Below, piece after piece: positions 43,050-53,073 of a stretch of 64,000 bases of DNA (its first letter is position 1; each line of letters starts with the position of its first letter). The position numbers were made by a program, and so were the translations under genes. The stretch comes from Frondihabitans australicus (GTDB lineage Bacteria > Actinomycetota > Actinomycetes > Actinomycetales > Microbacteriaceae): assembly GCF_003634555.1 (NCBI RefSeq), contig NZ_RBKS01000001.1, positions 3,100,001 to 3,164,000 on the forward strand. Reading direction: 5' to 3'. Below the pieces are notes generated by a model. The model was not told the origin of the DNA and made no database searches. It worked only from the letters and a program-made list of their open reading frames with translations.

Positions 43050-43988
43050 GTGGAGGTCCGGCATCTTCGCTACTTCCTGGCCCTGGCCGAGGAAGGGAAC
43101 TTCACACGCGCCGCACGAAGTAGCCGAATCGCGCAATCCGCGCTCAGCCAACAGATCGCCCGACTCGAGCGGGAGGTCGGCGCCGACTTGTTCGTGCGAG
43201 GCCCCGGCCGGGTCACGCTCACGCCCGCCGGAGACGTGCTCCTGCCGCACGCCGGCCGCGTCGTCGCCGACGTCGACGCGGCACAGACGGCGCTGCGCGA
43301 ATACCACGGGCTTGAGAGGGGGCATCTACGGATAGGACTCATCCAGACGGCGTCCAGCGCCTTCGACGTCACCGAGACGATCGCGCGATTCCACCACGAG
43401 CACCCGCGGATCGACGTGCAGGTGCACAACGCGTCATCGACGAAGATGCTCGACGAGCTGAAAGCGCAACGCATCGACCTGGCGATTGTCGCGCTCGGCC
43501 CCGGCGACGTGCCGAAGGACCTCTCGGCCGAAGTCATCGCCGTCGACCCCCTCGTCGCCGTCGTCGCCTCCAGCCGCCTCCCGGTGCACGGAGACGCGAT
43601 CTCGGTCGGTCACGCTCTCGAACTAGGCCCGCTCATCGGCTTCGCCGCGGGCACCGGAGTGAGGCGACACGTCGACGCCGCCATCGCCCGGTCGGGGAGC
43701 CGCGCACAGGTCGTCTTCGAACTTTCGCAGGCCACCGACATCCTCGCCTTCGCGGCCGCGGGGCTCGGAGTGGCCATGCTCCCAGAAACCCTGGCCCGCG
43801 CCGCCGAGAATCCCGACCTCCTTGTTCTTCCACTGACGGACTGCGAGGCCGTGCACTTCGTCACTCTCGTCGACGACCCGCGACGTCGATCCACCGCCGG
43901 GAACGCCTTCCGCGCCCTCCTCCAAGCCCATAAGCAAACAGATGATCGAGGTCACAAAATCGTGTTGGACGTCTTGACTGGCTGTTGA
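43050..43988 (+). CDS. LysR-family transcriptional regulator (second)
   Basis: The 312-residue product starts at GTG 43050 with the canonical EVRHLRYFLALAEEGNFTRAA and wHTH IAQSALSQQIARLEREVGADLFVR. The effector domain includes GHLRIGLIQTASSAFDVTETIARFHHEHPRIDVQV and AAAGLGVAMLPETLA. AAGGAGGA lies 5 bases upstream of the GTG, which decides the start over a longer frame. It is followed 28 bases later by the DUF1275 gene, so the two may be co-transcribed. No divergent partner. Confidence 0.92.
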   Translation: MEVRHLRYFLALAEEGNFTRAARSSRIAQSALSQQIARLEREVGADLFVRGPGRVTLTPAGDVLLPHAGRVVADVDAAQTALREYHGLERGHLRIGLIQTASSAFDVTETIARFHHEHPRIDVQVHNASSTKMLDELKAQRIDLAIVALGPGDVPKDLSAEVIAVDPLVAVVASSRLPVHGDAISVGHALELGPLIGFAAGTGVRRHVDAAIARSGSRAQVVFELSQATDILAFAAAGLGVAMLPETLARAAENPDLLVLPLTDCEAVHFVTLVDDPRRRSTAGNAFRALLQAHKQTDDRGHKIVLDVLTGC

Positions 43989-44016
43989 GAGGGTCGAGTG
44001 ACCGAAAGGACACTCC

Positions 44017-44757
44017 ATGAAGGACCATCTCATCCAGGCCGCCCGCACCGTCGTCCCTCGCCGGGACGATCCCCATGGTCCGCTCAGCGGACTGCTGGTC
44101 CTCCTCACCGCGGTCACGGGCCTCGTCGATGCGTTCAGCTACCTGGCGCTGGGACACGTGTTCGTGGCCAACATGACCGGAAACGTCGTGTTCCTGGCGT
44201 TCTCCGTGGGAGGCTCCCACCATTTTGTCTGGTGGGCGTCGCTGATGGCGCTGGCGACCTTCGCACTCGGGGCCGTGATCGGCGGGCGGTTCATCCGCCG
44301 TTTCGGATCCCACCGAGGACGTCACCTCTTGATTGCGACAGGGACGCAGACCGTACTCGTGGGTATCGCCTTCGTTGTCGCCACGATAGGTGGACGAGTG
44401 GACAGCCCCGCCGTCCTTACGACACTCGTCATGCTGCTCGGTGCAGGCATGGGCCTGCAGAACTCGACGGCACGAGCCTTGGGCGTTCCGGATCTGACGA
44501 CCACGGTCCTGACGTTGACCCTCACGGGTGTGGCGTCAGGCGCGGCCTCGTCGGGTACTCATGCCAGCCGTGTCGGGCGGCGGGCCGTGTCGGTGTTGAG
44601 CATGTTTGTCGGCGCACTTTTTGGAGCCGCACTCGTCACCACCGGCCACGCCTGCTTTGCTCTCCTTGCGGCGGGATGCCTGCTGCTCCTCGTAACTGCA
44701 TTCCTCCTCCGCCATAGGGGCGACGCGGCATGGACAGCAGCGCCCGCTGCGGTATGA
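44017..44757 (+). CDS. DUF1275 (YoaK-like) membrane protein
   Basis: The 246-residue protein has about six membrane helices and the DUF1275 pattern: LLTAVTGLVDAFSYLALGHVFVANMTGNVVFLAF at helix 1-2, then GAGMGLQNSTARALGVPDLTTTVLTLTLTG in the middle. Function of the family is unknown (transport suggested). ATG 44017 follows GAAAGGACAC. Confidence 0.9.
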   Translation: MKDHLIQAARTVVPRRDDPHGPLSGLLVLLTAVTGLVDAFSYLALGHVFVANMTGNVVFLAFSVGGSHHFVWWASLMALATFALGAVIGGRFIRRFGSHRGRHLLIATGTQTVLVGIAFVVATIGGRVDSPAVLTTLVMLLGAGMGLQNSTARALGVPDLTTTVLTLTLTGVASGAASSGTHASRVGRRAVSVLSMFVGALFGAALVTTGHACFALLAAGCLLLLVTAFLLRHRGDAAWTAAPAAV

Positions 44758-44793
44758 CCATATCCGACGGGGCAGCGCGGCCTCCTAGGGTTG

Positions 44794-44867
44794 TTCGCGA
44801 AACTCGGTTGTGAGTTTTGCGAAACTCCGGCAGCAATAAGAAAGCCGGCCCACATGGGCCGGCTTTC
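44794..44867. repeat. Direct repeat TT(C/T)GCGAAACTC followed by a strong palindromic terminator
   Basis: TTCGCGAAACTC (44794-44805) and TTTGCGAAACTC (44816-44827) are near-identical direct repeats; the second is also half of the inverted repeat GAGTTT-TGCG-AAACTC (44812-44827). A 13-bp palindrome follows: GAAAGCCGGCCCA (44840-44852) with TGGGCCGGCTTTC (44855-44867), with an A run before and a T run at its end, i.e. a bidirectional terminator for the DUF1275 transcript. Nothing else recognisable in 44868-45150. Confidence 0.6.
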
Positions 44868-45150
44868 GCTGTTGTGGGCGTCCGCAGAGGTGTCCGCGCT
44901 TCTTCAGCTGGCGGCCCACCGGCGTCGTGACGACACAATCGTGCATGCGCTGGGCGAACAGGCGTCGAGGCAATTTTGGCAGTGACCGACAGAGCAGTTT
45001 CGACGCTGGCAACCCGCACGTGGGAGGCGCGGCGCGTCTGAGGGCCCGGCCCCCCACGGCGGAGCCTGGCCTCGCTGCGGCAACGACGCCATCAAGGCGG
45101 CGATGAGGGTGATGCTCGGGCTGGCCCTCGCCAGCCCCACCCGCCGACGC

Positions 45151-45423
45151 TCAGTTCCCGTCGAGTGGCAGGTCATCGGCGCCGAGCATGGGGAGGAGCT
45201 CAGCAGTGAGGAACCCGAGGACGAAGGCTTTGGCGATGAGCATGCCGAGGCTGCGGGCGTTCGAGCCTTGCTGCATGCGTGTGACGTGGTACGACACGGT
45301 GGCGGGGGCGAGAACGAGCCGACGGCCTATTTCCTTGTACGGCAGCCCTTGCGCGAGAAGAACCAGAATCTGTGTTTGGCGGTCGGACGGCGGCCAGCCA
45401 GTGCGTTTCGATTTTTTGCTCAC
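45151..45423 (-). CDS. LuxR-type HTH-only regulator
   Basis: The 90-residue product consists almost only of a LuxR/GerE HTH: PPSDRQTQILVLLAQGLPYKEIGRRLVLAPATVSYHVTRMQQ, then SLGMLIAKAFVLGFLTAELLP. No receiver or sensor domain. GTG 45423 is chosen because AAGGGGAAC lies 8 bases upstream; the frame stays open to 45468. The recognition helix is intact, so DNA binding is plausible; target unknown. Standalone gene. Confidence 0.75.
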   Translation of the reverse strand: MSKKSKRTGWPPSDRQTQILVLLAQGLPYKEIGRRLVLAPATVSYHVTRMQQGSNARSLGMLIAKAFVLGFLTAELLPMLGADDLPLDGN

Positions 45424-45903
45424 GATCAGTTCCCCTTGGTCGTCGCAGTTAGACGGCAACCAAGCCAAATGGCGTCCGATTGCTGTGTAGACGGCATCTT
45501 CTCAAAGTCAGCACACAGCTTCATGGCCCCATTTCGAGGCACATGGTCAGCCCAATTCCTGGCCGCAGATAACTATGAGTACTCCTAGTGGCGGAGCGCT
45601 TTAGGTCTCGGCTAGGACTCCCTTGGGTCGGGGTACAGCCCGCCTCGACACCGCCTGGGGGTTCAACTCCCTCCTGCCGCACTGCTGGATTCGCCGGGGT
45701 ACGGCTCGTTCAGGTCAGCTGAGTCCGGTCATCCCCGTCGCGCGAAACAGTTACTTACCTCATGTCGCGGACCGTGTGTACGCGGCCGTAGATTCCCTCT
45801 CGCGGGGCTCATGGGGACCCCGACATTTAGGGGACGATCACATGCCGCGCCATTTCGTGGACTCTTCGCCGATTCTTGACTCAACTGAGGCGGTGAACCG
45901 TTG
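45424..45903. other. Spacer upstream of the RHS gene, with a tRNA 3'-half-like segment
   Basis: About 480 bases without a credible gene. At 45657-45681 GGGGG-TTCAACT-CCCTC folds as a tRNA T-arm (5-bp stem with one G-T pair, 7-base loop of consensus form) and is followed by CTGCCGCA, which would be an acceptor strand plus discriminator. No matching 5' half (GCGGCAG) was found upstream. It may be an integration-site remnant or chance. Confidence 0.3.
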
Positions 45904-48900
45904 ATGGTGCGCAAGCTGCGCCTTCGCGCCATCCTGATCACCGCGGCCGTCGTGCCAGCGACGCTCATCTTCGCCGGCCTCACGTCGGCGAACGCTGCAA
46001 CGACCCCGAAGCACGTCTCGCATGCCGTGCCGGTGTCGCAGGTCAAAGCTCTCCCTGTCCCGTACGCGAAGGGGCGCAAGACCGCGTCCCTCCAGTCCAC
46101 ATCGCCCATTCGGGCAGCTGGGGCAGTCGGCGCCATGTCGGTCAAGCCAGCGACAATCGTCGCGAAGGCCAAGCCGAAGGCGGGATTCCAGAAGGCGACA
46201 TCCAAAGTCGAGTCGATGTCGACGTACAAGACCATCTACAAGAACGCCGACGGCACCAAGACCGACACAGTCTCGTTGTTCCCCCTCAACGAGAAGACGT
46301 CCGGGAAGTGGCACCGCATCGTCACCAAGCTCTCCAAGGACAATAAGACCGGGCAGTACATCACGTCCGGGCAACCTCTCCAGGCCACGTTCGCCAAGAG
46401 GTCCGGAAGCAAAGCGGACTTCACCGTCAAGGCCGGCAAGCACACCGTGTCGTTCCACCTGAACGGGGAACGCGCTGCGACTGTCGCCCGCCCGACTCAG
46501 GCGGAGGTGGCTGCGTCCGGTGAACCCGACGCCACCACGTCTAAGGGCGTGGCCTATAACGCGGTCATGCCCGATACGAACCTCTCCTACCAGGTCGACT
46601 CGGCTGGCGTGAAAGAGGCCCTAATCCTCGATTCGGCCCCGACCGATGCGAACCCGAGCTACGCGTGGACTGTTGACGCACCCGGTCTTAACCTCGTGAA
46701 CGGTCCCGCCGGATCGATCCTTTACCAGGACTCCTCAGGGAACACCGTCCTCGAGACGCCGACGCCCCTCATGACCGACTCATCGGGAATCGCTGGACAA
46801 CAGTGGGGCGCCGTCGACACGATTCCGCTCACGTATACGAATAACGGCGACGGCACATGGACGCTCACGCTCACGCCGGACCCGGCGTGGCTGAACGACC
46901 CGTCACGGGTCTACCCCGTGACTCTTGACCCGTCCACAATCCAGCCGGCTGCGGGTCAGATCGTCTCTTACGAGTCCTCCAACGGCTCCGACCTGATGGC
47001 AAGCGAGGACTACGCCAACATTGGCAACTCGCGCAACGGCGGCCCCTCCGTCTGGCGCACTGTCGCGTACTACAAGTACGAGTCCATCGAAGGCAAGTAT
47101 GTGCTGTCGTCGGGGCTCGGGGAGGTCTACGACGGGGCTGGCACGACGAATGCTGAGAACGTTCAAGCGTCGGAAGCGGCCAAGTGGGGCTTCCAGTGCC
47201 AGACGACTACACGCGCGTCAGCGTCGTTCAGCGCCGGAACGTCCGGCAGCGCGAGCCTGGACGTCACTTCGATCATGCGGCACATGGTCGCCGACGGCGT
47301 CAGCGGGACACCTCTGTGCCTCACGGGTGATGAGACCCTCACCGCATACACGTACAAGCAAATCAGCACCGCAGTTTCCATCACCTACGAAACGCTGCCT
47401 TCCGTCGCCGCCACGCGCGTGGTGGAATCGGACCCGTACGGTTTCCACAGCATCCTGTCGTCTCCGACGAACGAGACGGACACTCGAACCCCCACCTTGA
47501 CGGTGTCGGGTTCGCAGGACTCCGGCAATGGCGGCTCAGCGTTGGGCTACCAGTACTCGATTTCGACGTCTTCGGATATGTCGAGTCCGATCTGGACTAC
47601 CCCATCGGCGTCGACCTATACGTCCTCGACCAGCGTGAAGGTGCCGTCGACCCTGCTGCAGGCAGGAACCAAGTACTACTGGCAGGTGACGGTCGAGGAC
47701 AAGTGGGGCGCCACGAACACCTCTCCGGTCTACTCGTGGACGACGAGCACCGATCCGACCGTCCCCGTCAACGCTGCCCCGACGCCTCCAGACAATTCGA
47801 CCGTCTCGACACTGACGCCGACCCTGACCGCAGCCGCCGAGACGTCGACGGACGGCAATGCTCTGGCGTACGTCATCCGGGTGACGACCGGTCAAGACGG
47901 CCAAAGCGGCCTGGTCGCCGTCTCCGGGCAGCTGACGCCGGCGAACGGTATCGTCTCGTGGCCCGTTCCCGCAGGGCTCCTGAACGATGGGTCCTCCTAC
48001 ACGTGGGACCTCCTCGTCAATGACTACGACGATGACGTCATGCAGTCCGTCAACCGACTCACCGTGAATCTGCGGGTCACGAACCCCGGCCCCGCGCCGA
48101 CGGACACCGATGGACCGGTCACCGTCAACCTCGCCAACGGCAACCTGAGCGCGTCGTTCAGCTCCCCGACGGTGAGCACCGTGGGCGGGTCTATGGGCAT
48201 GTCGTTCAACTACGACTCGGAACTGCAAGGCAATGCCGGATTGACGGGCAGCTACTACAACGTCACCCCGGCCAGCGGGAGCCCGTCGTTCGACTTCTCG
48301 TCTTCATCGCTGCCTGCGCCCTCGATCGTCCGCACCGACTCCGATATCGCCTTCGACTGGAACGACAACTCCTCTCCCGGCCCCGGGCTCGCAGACACGG
48401 ACTTCATGGCGGAATGGGACGGTTACATGACGCCGCCGCCCGGTACGTACGAATTCGGGTTCATGCGCGACGACGGAGCCCGCCTCATCCTGGGCCAAGG
48501 CTCAGAGCAGCAGACCGTGCTCGACGAGTGGTCCGACGGAACCGGCAACGAACTCGACTGGGGCACGTCCGCCACGCAGCAGCTCGTCGTGGCATCCAAC
48601 GGGCTTTCGGCGACACTCGGCGGCAAGGCAATCCAGTTCCCCATTCCGATCAAGACGCAGTTCTACCAGGGCATCGGGTACGCTCACATCTCTCTCGAGG
48701 TGCAGCAGGCGGGCAACTCGTCCACGGCCCAGGTTGTCCCTCCGTCGTGGTTCACCCGCACCGTCAACGCGCTGCCGTCCGGTTGGGCCGGGTCGTCGGC
48801 CCTCGACGGCGATGCCAACGGATACGTCAGCGAACAGAACCACGAGGGCTACATCACTCTCGTCGACGCGACCGGAGCGACGCACACCTACAAGCGCACC

Positions 48901-51900
48901 TCATTCGGTGGCTACACCCCGCCCGCCGGTGAATCCGGAGTGCTCACGACGGACAAGAACGGTTCGGTCACCTTCACCGATTCCGACGGCACGGTGTACC
49001 TCTTCAGCGCCTCGGGAAATCTCACCAGCGTCGCCACCCCGCAGGACGTCGGCAAGCCGGCAGCGCCGGTACCGACGTACAACTCGTCGGCCCAACTCAC
49101 AAGCCTTTCGGACCCGCTCTCAAGCAACGGCGCGACACCCCCGAGCTACGGCCGACAGGTCCAGTTCTTCTACCTGAACGCGACGACGGCCACGACGACC
49201 GGCAACGGGCCAGGAGCATGCGAACCGGCCAGCGGTTCCACGTTCCACACCGACCTCAACCCGGGCATGCTCTGCGAAATGGTCTACCCGGACGGGTCCG
49301 CCACTCACCTGTACTACGACGCCAACGGCCAACTCGCCGAAGTCGTCAACCCCGGCAACGAGATCACGAACTTCGGTTACGAACAGCAGGCAACCGGGGC
49401 GCTTCAGGGGCAGTTCCTTCTCGACGACATCCGCAGCCCCCTGGTCAACGACTGGCTCGCATCCACCGGAAACGTCAACGCGTCGCCCGCCACGACGGAC
49501 GTGCAGGTCGCCTACGACCAGTCCAATGCCTGGACCAGCGGATTCGTAACCGGTGTCACACTTCCGGCCCCTGACGGGGCAACAGCTTCGCAGCAGCCAC
49601 AGAAGACCTACACCTACGCGTCTCAACCGACCGGGACAACGGTCGGCACCACGTTTGTCGATGAAGCAGGGCTCACCGTGCCGACGACCGGCAATTCCGA
49701 CGGCCACGCGGAGACGATCACGTACAACCAGGCCCTCCAGGGCGTCTCCACCGCGATCGCGTCGGGCTTGACGTCTCAGTCGGTGTGGAACAGCCACGAC
49801 GACCTCATGGCCTCGATCAGCCCTCAGGGCGAAGAGTCGAGCACGGCCTACGACAGCCAGGATCGGGCGACGGACACGTACGGGCCGGCACCGACCAGTT
49901 GCTACCCCACTTCCACCAGCTCGCTGGGAACCTCGCAGGCGAATATCGTGCCGACGAGCGGGACCTGCGCAGCCCTCGGAACACCCACGGCACACACCTC
50001 AACCTCCTACGACACCGGCCTCCACGGCCTCGCTGCCAGTTGGTACTCCAACCAGTACCTGTCCGGCGTGCCCGCGGCCTACTCGCTCGGGACCGGCGAT
50101 ACCGGCGGTGAGATCGATCACGACTGGGGCAGCGCGTCACCCATCGCCGGGATCCCGGCCACCGACTGGACGGCGGACTTCACCGGATTGATCACCTTCC
50201 CGACGGCAGGAACCTACGAGATCTACACCTACGAAGACGACGGCGCCGAAGTCTTTCTCAACGACCAGCTCGTCATCAGCGACTGGGGCAGCCACTCCGC
50301 CCACTACTCGCCCGTTCACACAGTCGTCGCGACCGCAGGCGAAGTCATGCGGATTCGCGTGGAATACCTCCAGGAAACCGGAGACGGTCACCTCGAACTG
50401 GACTGGGCGACACCCGGCAAGACGGTGCCGACGACGGACTCCTCGAATGTTCCCATCCCGGGCGCCGACCTCGCGCCCGCCTACAATCTCGCCACCTCGA
50501 ACCACACAGACGACTCCGTGCCCACGGGTGTCAGCGGCGTATCCAACAGCCAGGTGCAGTCGACAACGGGAACGACGTCGTACGGCTCTTCTCCATGGCT
50601 CGGCCAGGCGACATCGTCAGTCGTTGACTCCGGAACCGGGACGCTCAACCTAACCTCCAGCAGCACGTTCGAGAAAGCGGGTACTGGCTACCTCCGGCAA
50701 CTGACCACAGTCATGCCCGCCGGAGCAGGAACGACGTCCACCTCGACCTACTACGGGGACAACGAAAGCTACGGGACGGCGCTCAACACCTCCACGCCCA
50801 TTTGCGGCGTCCCTGTCAACACACCTCAGTACGGGATGGCAGAGACAACCACTGGACCCACAAATTCAGACGGCGTTGCGCGCACTACCCAATACGTCTA
50901 TGACGTGATGGGACGTATGGTCGGCTCAAAGAGTCCTGGTGACACCGCGTGGACGTGCACCACGTACGACTCGCGAGGCCGCGTCACAGCGGTCGCGTAT
51001 CCGTCGTTCGGCAGCACGCCCGCACGAACAGTTACAACGAGCTACACCTCCGACGGGACCTCGTCCGGTGACCCGCTGGTGACCTGGACCCAGGACAACG
51101 GCGTTCCCGACTCGCCCACGAACGGCCGCGTCACCACGACAGCGGACCTCGATGGGCGCACGGTCAGCGCAACCGACGTGTGGGGCACTGTCAACACCAC
51201 GACGTACAACCGCATCAGCGAGGCGACCACGACGACCTCGACGACGGCGGCAGGAACCTCGTCCACCCTCACGATGTCCTACGACATCGACGGAAACCTT
51301 CTGAGCGTCTCCAACGGTGGAACGAACCCCCTCGAAACGGTTGGATACACGGGAGGCAAGATCTCGCAGGTCCAGGTCGACCTCGGAAGCAACAGCGTCA
51401 CCGGAAACGTCGGATATGACGCCGCCGGCACCGAGAACTCGGTCGATTGGCACTTCCCGAACGGTCAAAACAGTGTCACGGACAGCGAAGTGCGCTCCCA
51501 GGCCGGGCGGATCCTGACCGAGACACTCACCGACGGGACAACCAGCTATGGGTCCAGTTACACCTATGACGGCGCGGGCAGGCTCGTGGCCGCCACCGTC
51601 CCGGACAACTCATTGACCTACTCGTTCGGGTCATCCGCTTGCGGAACCAACGCGAATGCAGGGGAGGACGGTGACCGGACGGCGATGACCGACTCGCTCA
51701 ACGGCGGCGCAGCCACGACGACGACCTATTGCTACGACAACGCCGACCGTCTCACCGGGACAACCGTCTCCGGGGCGCCATCGAATGCTGACGAGCTGCT
51801 GTCAACGAACCTCACCACCTCCGGCTCGAATGCGAACCTTGGTTACGATGCCCACGGCAATGTCACCACCCTGGCTAACGAGGCCATGACCTACGACGAA

Positions 51901-53061
51901 GATGACCGGCACATGTCGACAACGTCTTCGACGGGGGCAGCCGTATCGTACGAGCGCGACGCTGCCGGCGACATCGTTGAGATGACAACCACCACGACGG
52001 CTGGCAACGTGACCACGTACCGATATTCGAGCGACGGCGGCGGTGAATGGACGTTCGATTCAGCCGGTCGCGTCGTTGAGCAGACGGAGGCTCTCTCCGG
52101 CGCGGAACTGTCGTTCCAGGCTTCCGGGACAAGCGCGGCCTTTGAGAACCTGCAAGGCGCTGTGGCCGTCACGTCGGATGGAACGGGCGCCCGCACGGGA
52201 GCCGTCAGCCTCTACGATCCGTTTGGGAACTCCATAGACCCATCAACTGGGCAAATCGGTACGACCACGGCCGACTCAAGCGTCCCGAAGGACACAGCGA
52301 CAACGGGGACGGAACGAGGATGGGCGGCCGGGGCCGGGAAGAAGACCACCACTGCCCTGCCCATCGAGTCGATCGAGATGGGCGACAGGCAATATGTGCC
52401 GCTCCTTGGCCGATTCCTTTCCGTCGATCCAATCGCAGGCGGCGGAGACAATGACTACTCATATGCGAATGACCCAGTAAACAATTCCGACTACTCCGGT
52501 GACATGCTCGTCGCAGACGAATTTCCCCCGCAGTACATCACCAAGGAGTACATCACGCAGGCGAAAGAGCTGCGAAAAATCTATGCGAGCACGGCCTATA
52601 TACACCTTACAGCCAGGTACACACCGGCCGCCCCCCGGGTCTCGAGCGGCAAAATGGCACTAGAGACCGCGGCGATCAACCGAGCCGATTCTCATAAAGA
52701 AGCCACTCAACGATCTCTGGATGAGGTGGCAAATATTGCAAACACGGTGAGCACAGTGACCGGATTCATTGGTCTCATCCCCATCCCTGGAGTCCAAGAA
52801 GTCGCAATCGGCGTCTCCCTCGTGTCGGGCGGCGTAGGCGCTGCTCTAGACTGTCGCCACGGTTTTACATCTACTTGCGACCTGGACCTTTCGGCCCTCG
52901 CCTTGGGGGGCGTGGGGAAGGGAATGAAGATATTTCGGATCGGTGCGACTCTTTCAGACGAAAGCAAGGACGCGATAACCGGTGCGGGAACGGTCGCGGG
53001 ACTCATGCCGGCGACTTATGGCACGGCTACAGGTTGGGCAAGCTACGCCTACGGAAAGTGA
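45904..53061 (+). CDS. Giant secreted RHS/YD-repeat protein with two PA14 domains (polymorphic-toxin-like)
   Basis: 2385 residues. Signal peptide about 1-31 (VRKLRLRAILITAAVVPATL, ending ANAA). N-terminal DUF-like region, fibronectin-like segments near 530-740, PA14 domain 1 from about 779 (GLTGSYYN to FMRDDGARLIL), RHS/YD repeats, PA14 domain 2 from about 1374 (GLAASWYSNQ to YEDDGAEVFLNDQLV), then more YD repeats. The RHS hallmark QYVPLLGRFLSVDP (about 2162-2175) and DYSYANDPVNNSDYSG mark the junction to the variable tip. The remaining approximately 185 residues contain a hydrophobic helical stretch (GFIGLIPIPGVQEVAIGVSL, then a Gly-rich ALALGGVGKG) commonly found just before the toxin, but no recognisable nuclease or deaminase motif. 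ATG 45904 follows TTG 45901. Contact-dependent competition or surface adhesion is inferred. Confidence 0.85.
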   Translation: MVRKLRLRAILITAAVVPATLIFAGLTSANAATTPKHVSHAVPVSQVKALPVPYAKGRKTASLQSTSPIRAAGAVGAMSVKPATIVAKAKPKAGFQKATSKVESMSTYKTIYKNADGTKTDTVSLFPLNEKTSGKWHRIVTKLSKDNKTGQYITSGQPLQATFAKRSGSKADFTVKAGKHTVSFHLNGERAATVARPTQAEVAASGEPDATTSKGVAYNAVMPDTNLSYQVDSAGVKEALILDSAPTDANPSYAWTVDAPGLNLVNGPAGSILYQDSSGNTVLETPTPLMTDSSGIAGQQWGAVDTIPLTYTNNGDGTWTLTLTPDPAWLNDPSRVYPVTLDPSTIQPAAGQIVSYESSNGSDLMASEDYANIGNSRNGGPSVWRTVAYYKYESIEGKYVLSSGLGEVYDGAGTTNAENVQASEAAKWGFQCQTTTRASASFSAGTSGSASLDVTSIMRHMVADGVSGTPLCLTGDETLTAYTYKQISTAVSITYETLPSVAATRVVESDPYGFHSILSSPTNETDTRTPTLTVSGSQDSGNGGSALGYQYSISTSSDMSSPIWTTPSASTYTSSTSVKVPSTLLQAGTKYYWQVTVEDKWGATNTSPVYSWTTSTDPTVPVNAAPTPPDNSTVSTLTPTLTAAAETSTDGNALAYVIRVTTGQDGQSGLVAVSGQLTPANGIVSWPVPAGLLNDGSSYTWDLLVNDYDDDVMQSVNRLTVNLRVTNPGPAPTDTDGPVTVNLANGNLSASFSSPTVSTVGGSMGMSFNYDSELQGNAGLTGSYYNVTPASGSPSFDFSSSSLPAPSIVRTDSDIAFDWNDNSSPGPGLADTDFMAEWDGYMTPPPGTYEFGFMRDDGARLILGQGSEQQTVLDEWSDGTGNELDWGTSATQQLVVASNGLSATLGGKAIQFPIPIKTQFYQGIGYAHISLEVQQAGNSSTAQVVPPSWFTRTVNALPSGWAGSSALDGDANGYVSEQNHEGYITLVDATGATHTYKRTSFGGYTPPAGESGVLTTDKNGSVTFTDSDGTVYLFSASGNLTSVATPQDVGKPAAPVPTYNSSAQLTSLSDPLSSNGATPPSYGRQVQFFYLNATTATTTGNGPGACEPASGSTFHTDLNPGMLCEMVYPDGSATHLYYDANGQLAEVVNPGNEITNFGYEQQATGALQGQFLLDDIRSPLVNDWLASTGNVNASPATTDVQVAYDQSNAWTSGFVTGVTLPAPDGATASQQPQKTYTYASQPTGTTVGTTFVDEAGLTVPTTGNSDGHAETITYNQALQGVSTAIASGLTSQSVWNSHDDLMASISPQGEESSTAYDSQDRATDTYGPAPTSCYPTSTSSLGTSQANIVPTSGTCAALGTPTAHTSTSYDTGLHGLAASWYSNQYLSGVPAAYSLGTGDTGGEIDHDWGSASPIAGIPATDWTADFTGLITFPTAGTYEIYTYEDDGAEVFLNDQLVISDWGSHSAHYSPVHTVVATAGEVMRIRVEYLQETGDGHLELDWATPGKTVPTTDSSNVPIPGADLAPAYNLATSNHTDDSVPTGVSGVSNSQVQSTTGTTSYGSSPWLGQATSSVVDSGTGTLNLTSSSTFEKAGTGYLRQLTTVMPAGAGTTSTSTYYGDNESYGTALNTSTPICGVPVNTPQYGMAETTTGPTNSDGVARTTQYVYDVMGRMVGSKSPGDTAWTCTTYDSRGRVTAVAYPSFGSTPARTVTTSYTSDGTSSGDPLVTWTQDNGVPDSPTNGRVTTTADLDGRTVSATDVWGTVNTTTYNRISEATTTTSTTAAGTSSTLTMSYDIDGNLLSVSNGGTNPLETVGYTGGKISQVQVDLGSNSVTGNVGYDAAGTENSVDWHFPNGQNSVTDSEVRSQAGRILTETLTDGTTSYGSSYTYDGAGRLVAATVPDNSLTYSFGSSACGTNANAGEDGDRTAMTDSLNGGAATTTTYCYDNADRLTGTTVSGAPSNADELLSTNLTTSGSNANLGYDAHGNVTTLANEAMTYDEDDRHMSTTSSTGAAVSYERDAAGDIVEMTTTTTAGNVTTYRYSSDGGGEWTFDSAGRVVEQTEALSGAELSFQASGTSAAFENLQGAVAVTSDGTGARTGAVSLYDPFGNSIDPSTGQIGTTTADSSVPKDTATTGTERGWAAGAGKKTTTALPIESIEMGDRQYVPLLGRFLSVDPIAGGGDNDYSYANDPVNNSDYSGDMLVADEFPPQYITKEYITQAKELRKIYASTAYIHLTARYTPAAPRVSSGKMALETAAINRADSHKEATQRSLDEVANIANTVSTVTGFIGLIPIPGVQEVAIGVSLVSGGVGAALDCRHGFTSTCDLDLSALALGGVGKGMKIFRIGATLSDESKDAITGAGTVAGLMPATYGTATGWASYAYGK

Positions 53062-53073
53062 GGCACTAACAGT

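Noticed and set aside
45657-45681. A complete tRNA or tmRNA gene
   Set aside because: Only a T-arm and possible 3' acceptor strand are present; no D-arm, anticodon arm or 5' acceptor was found upstream.
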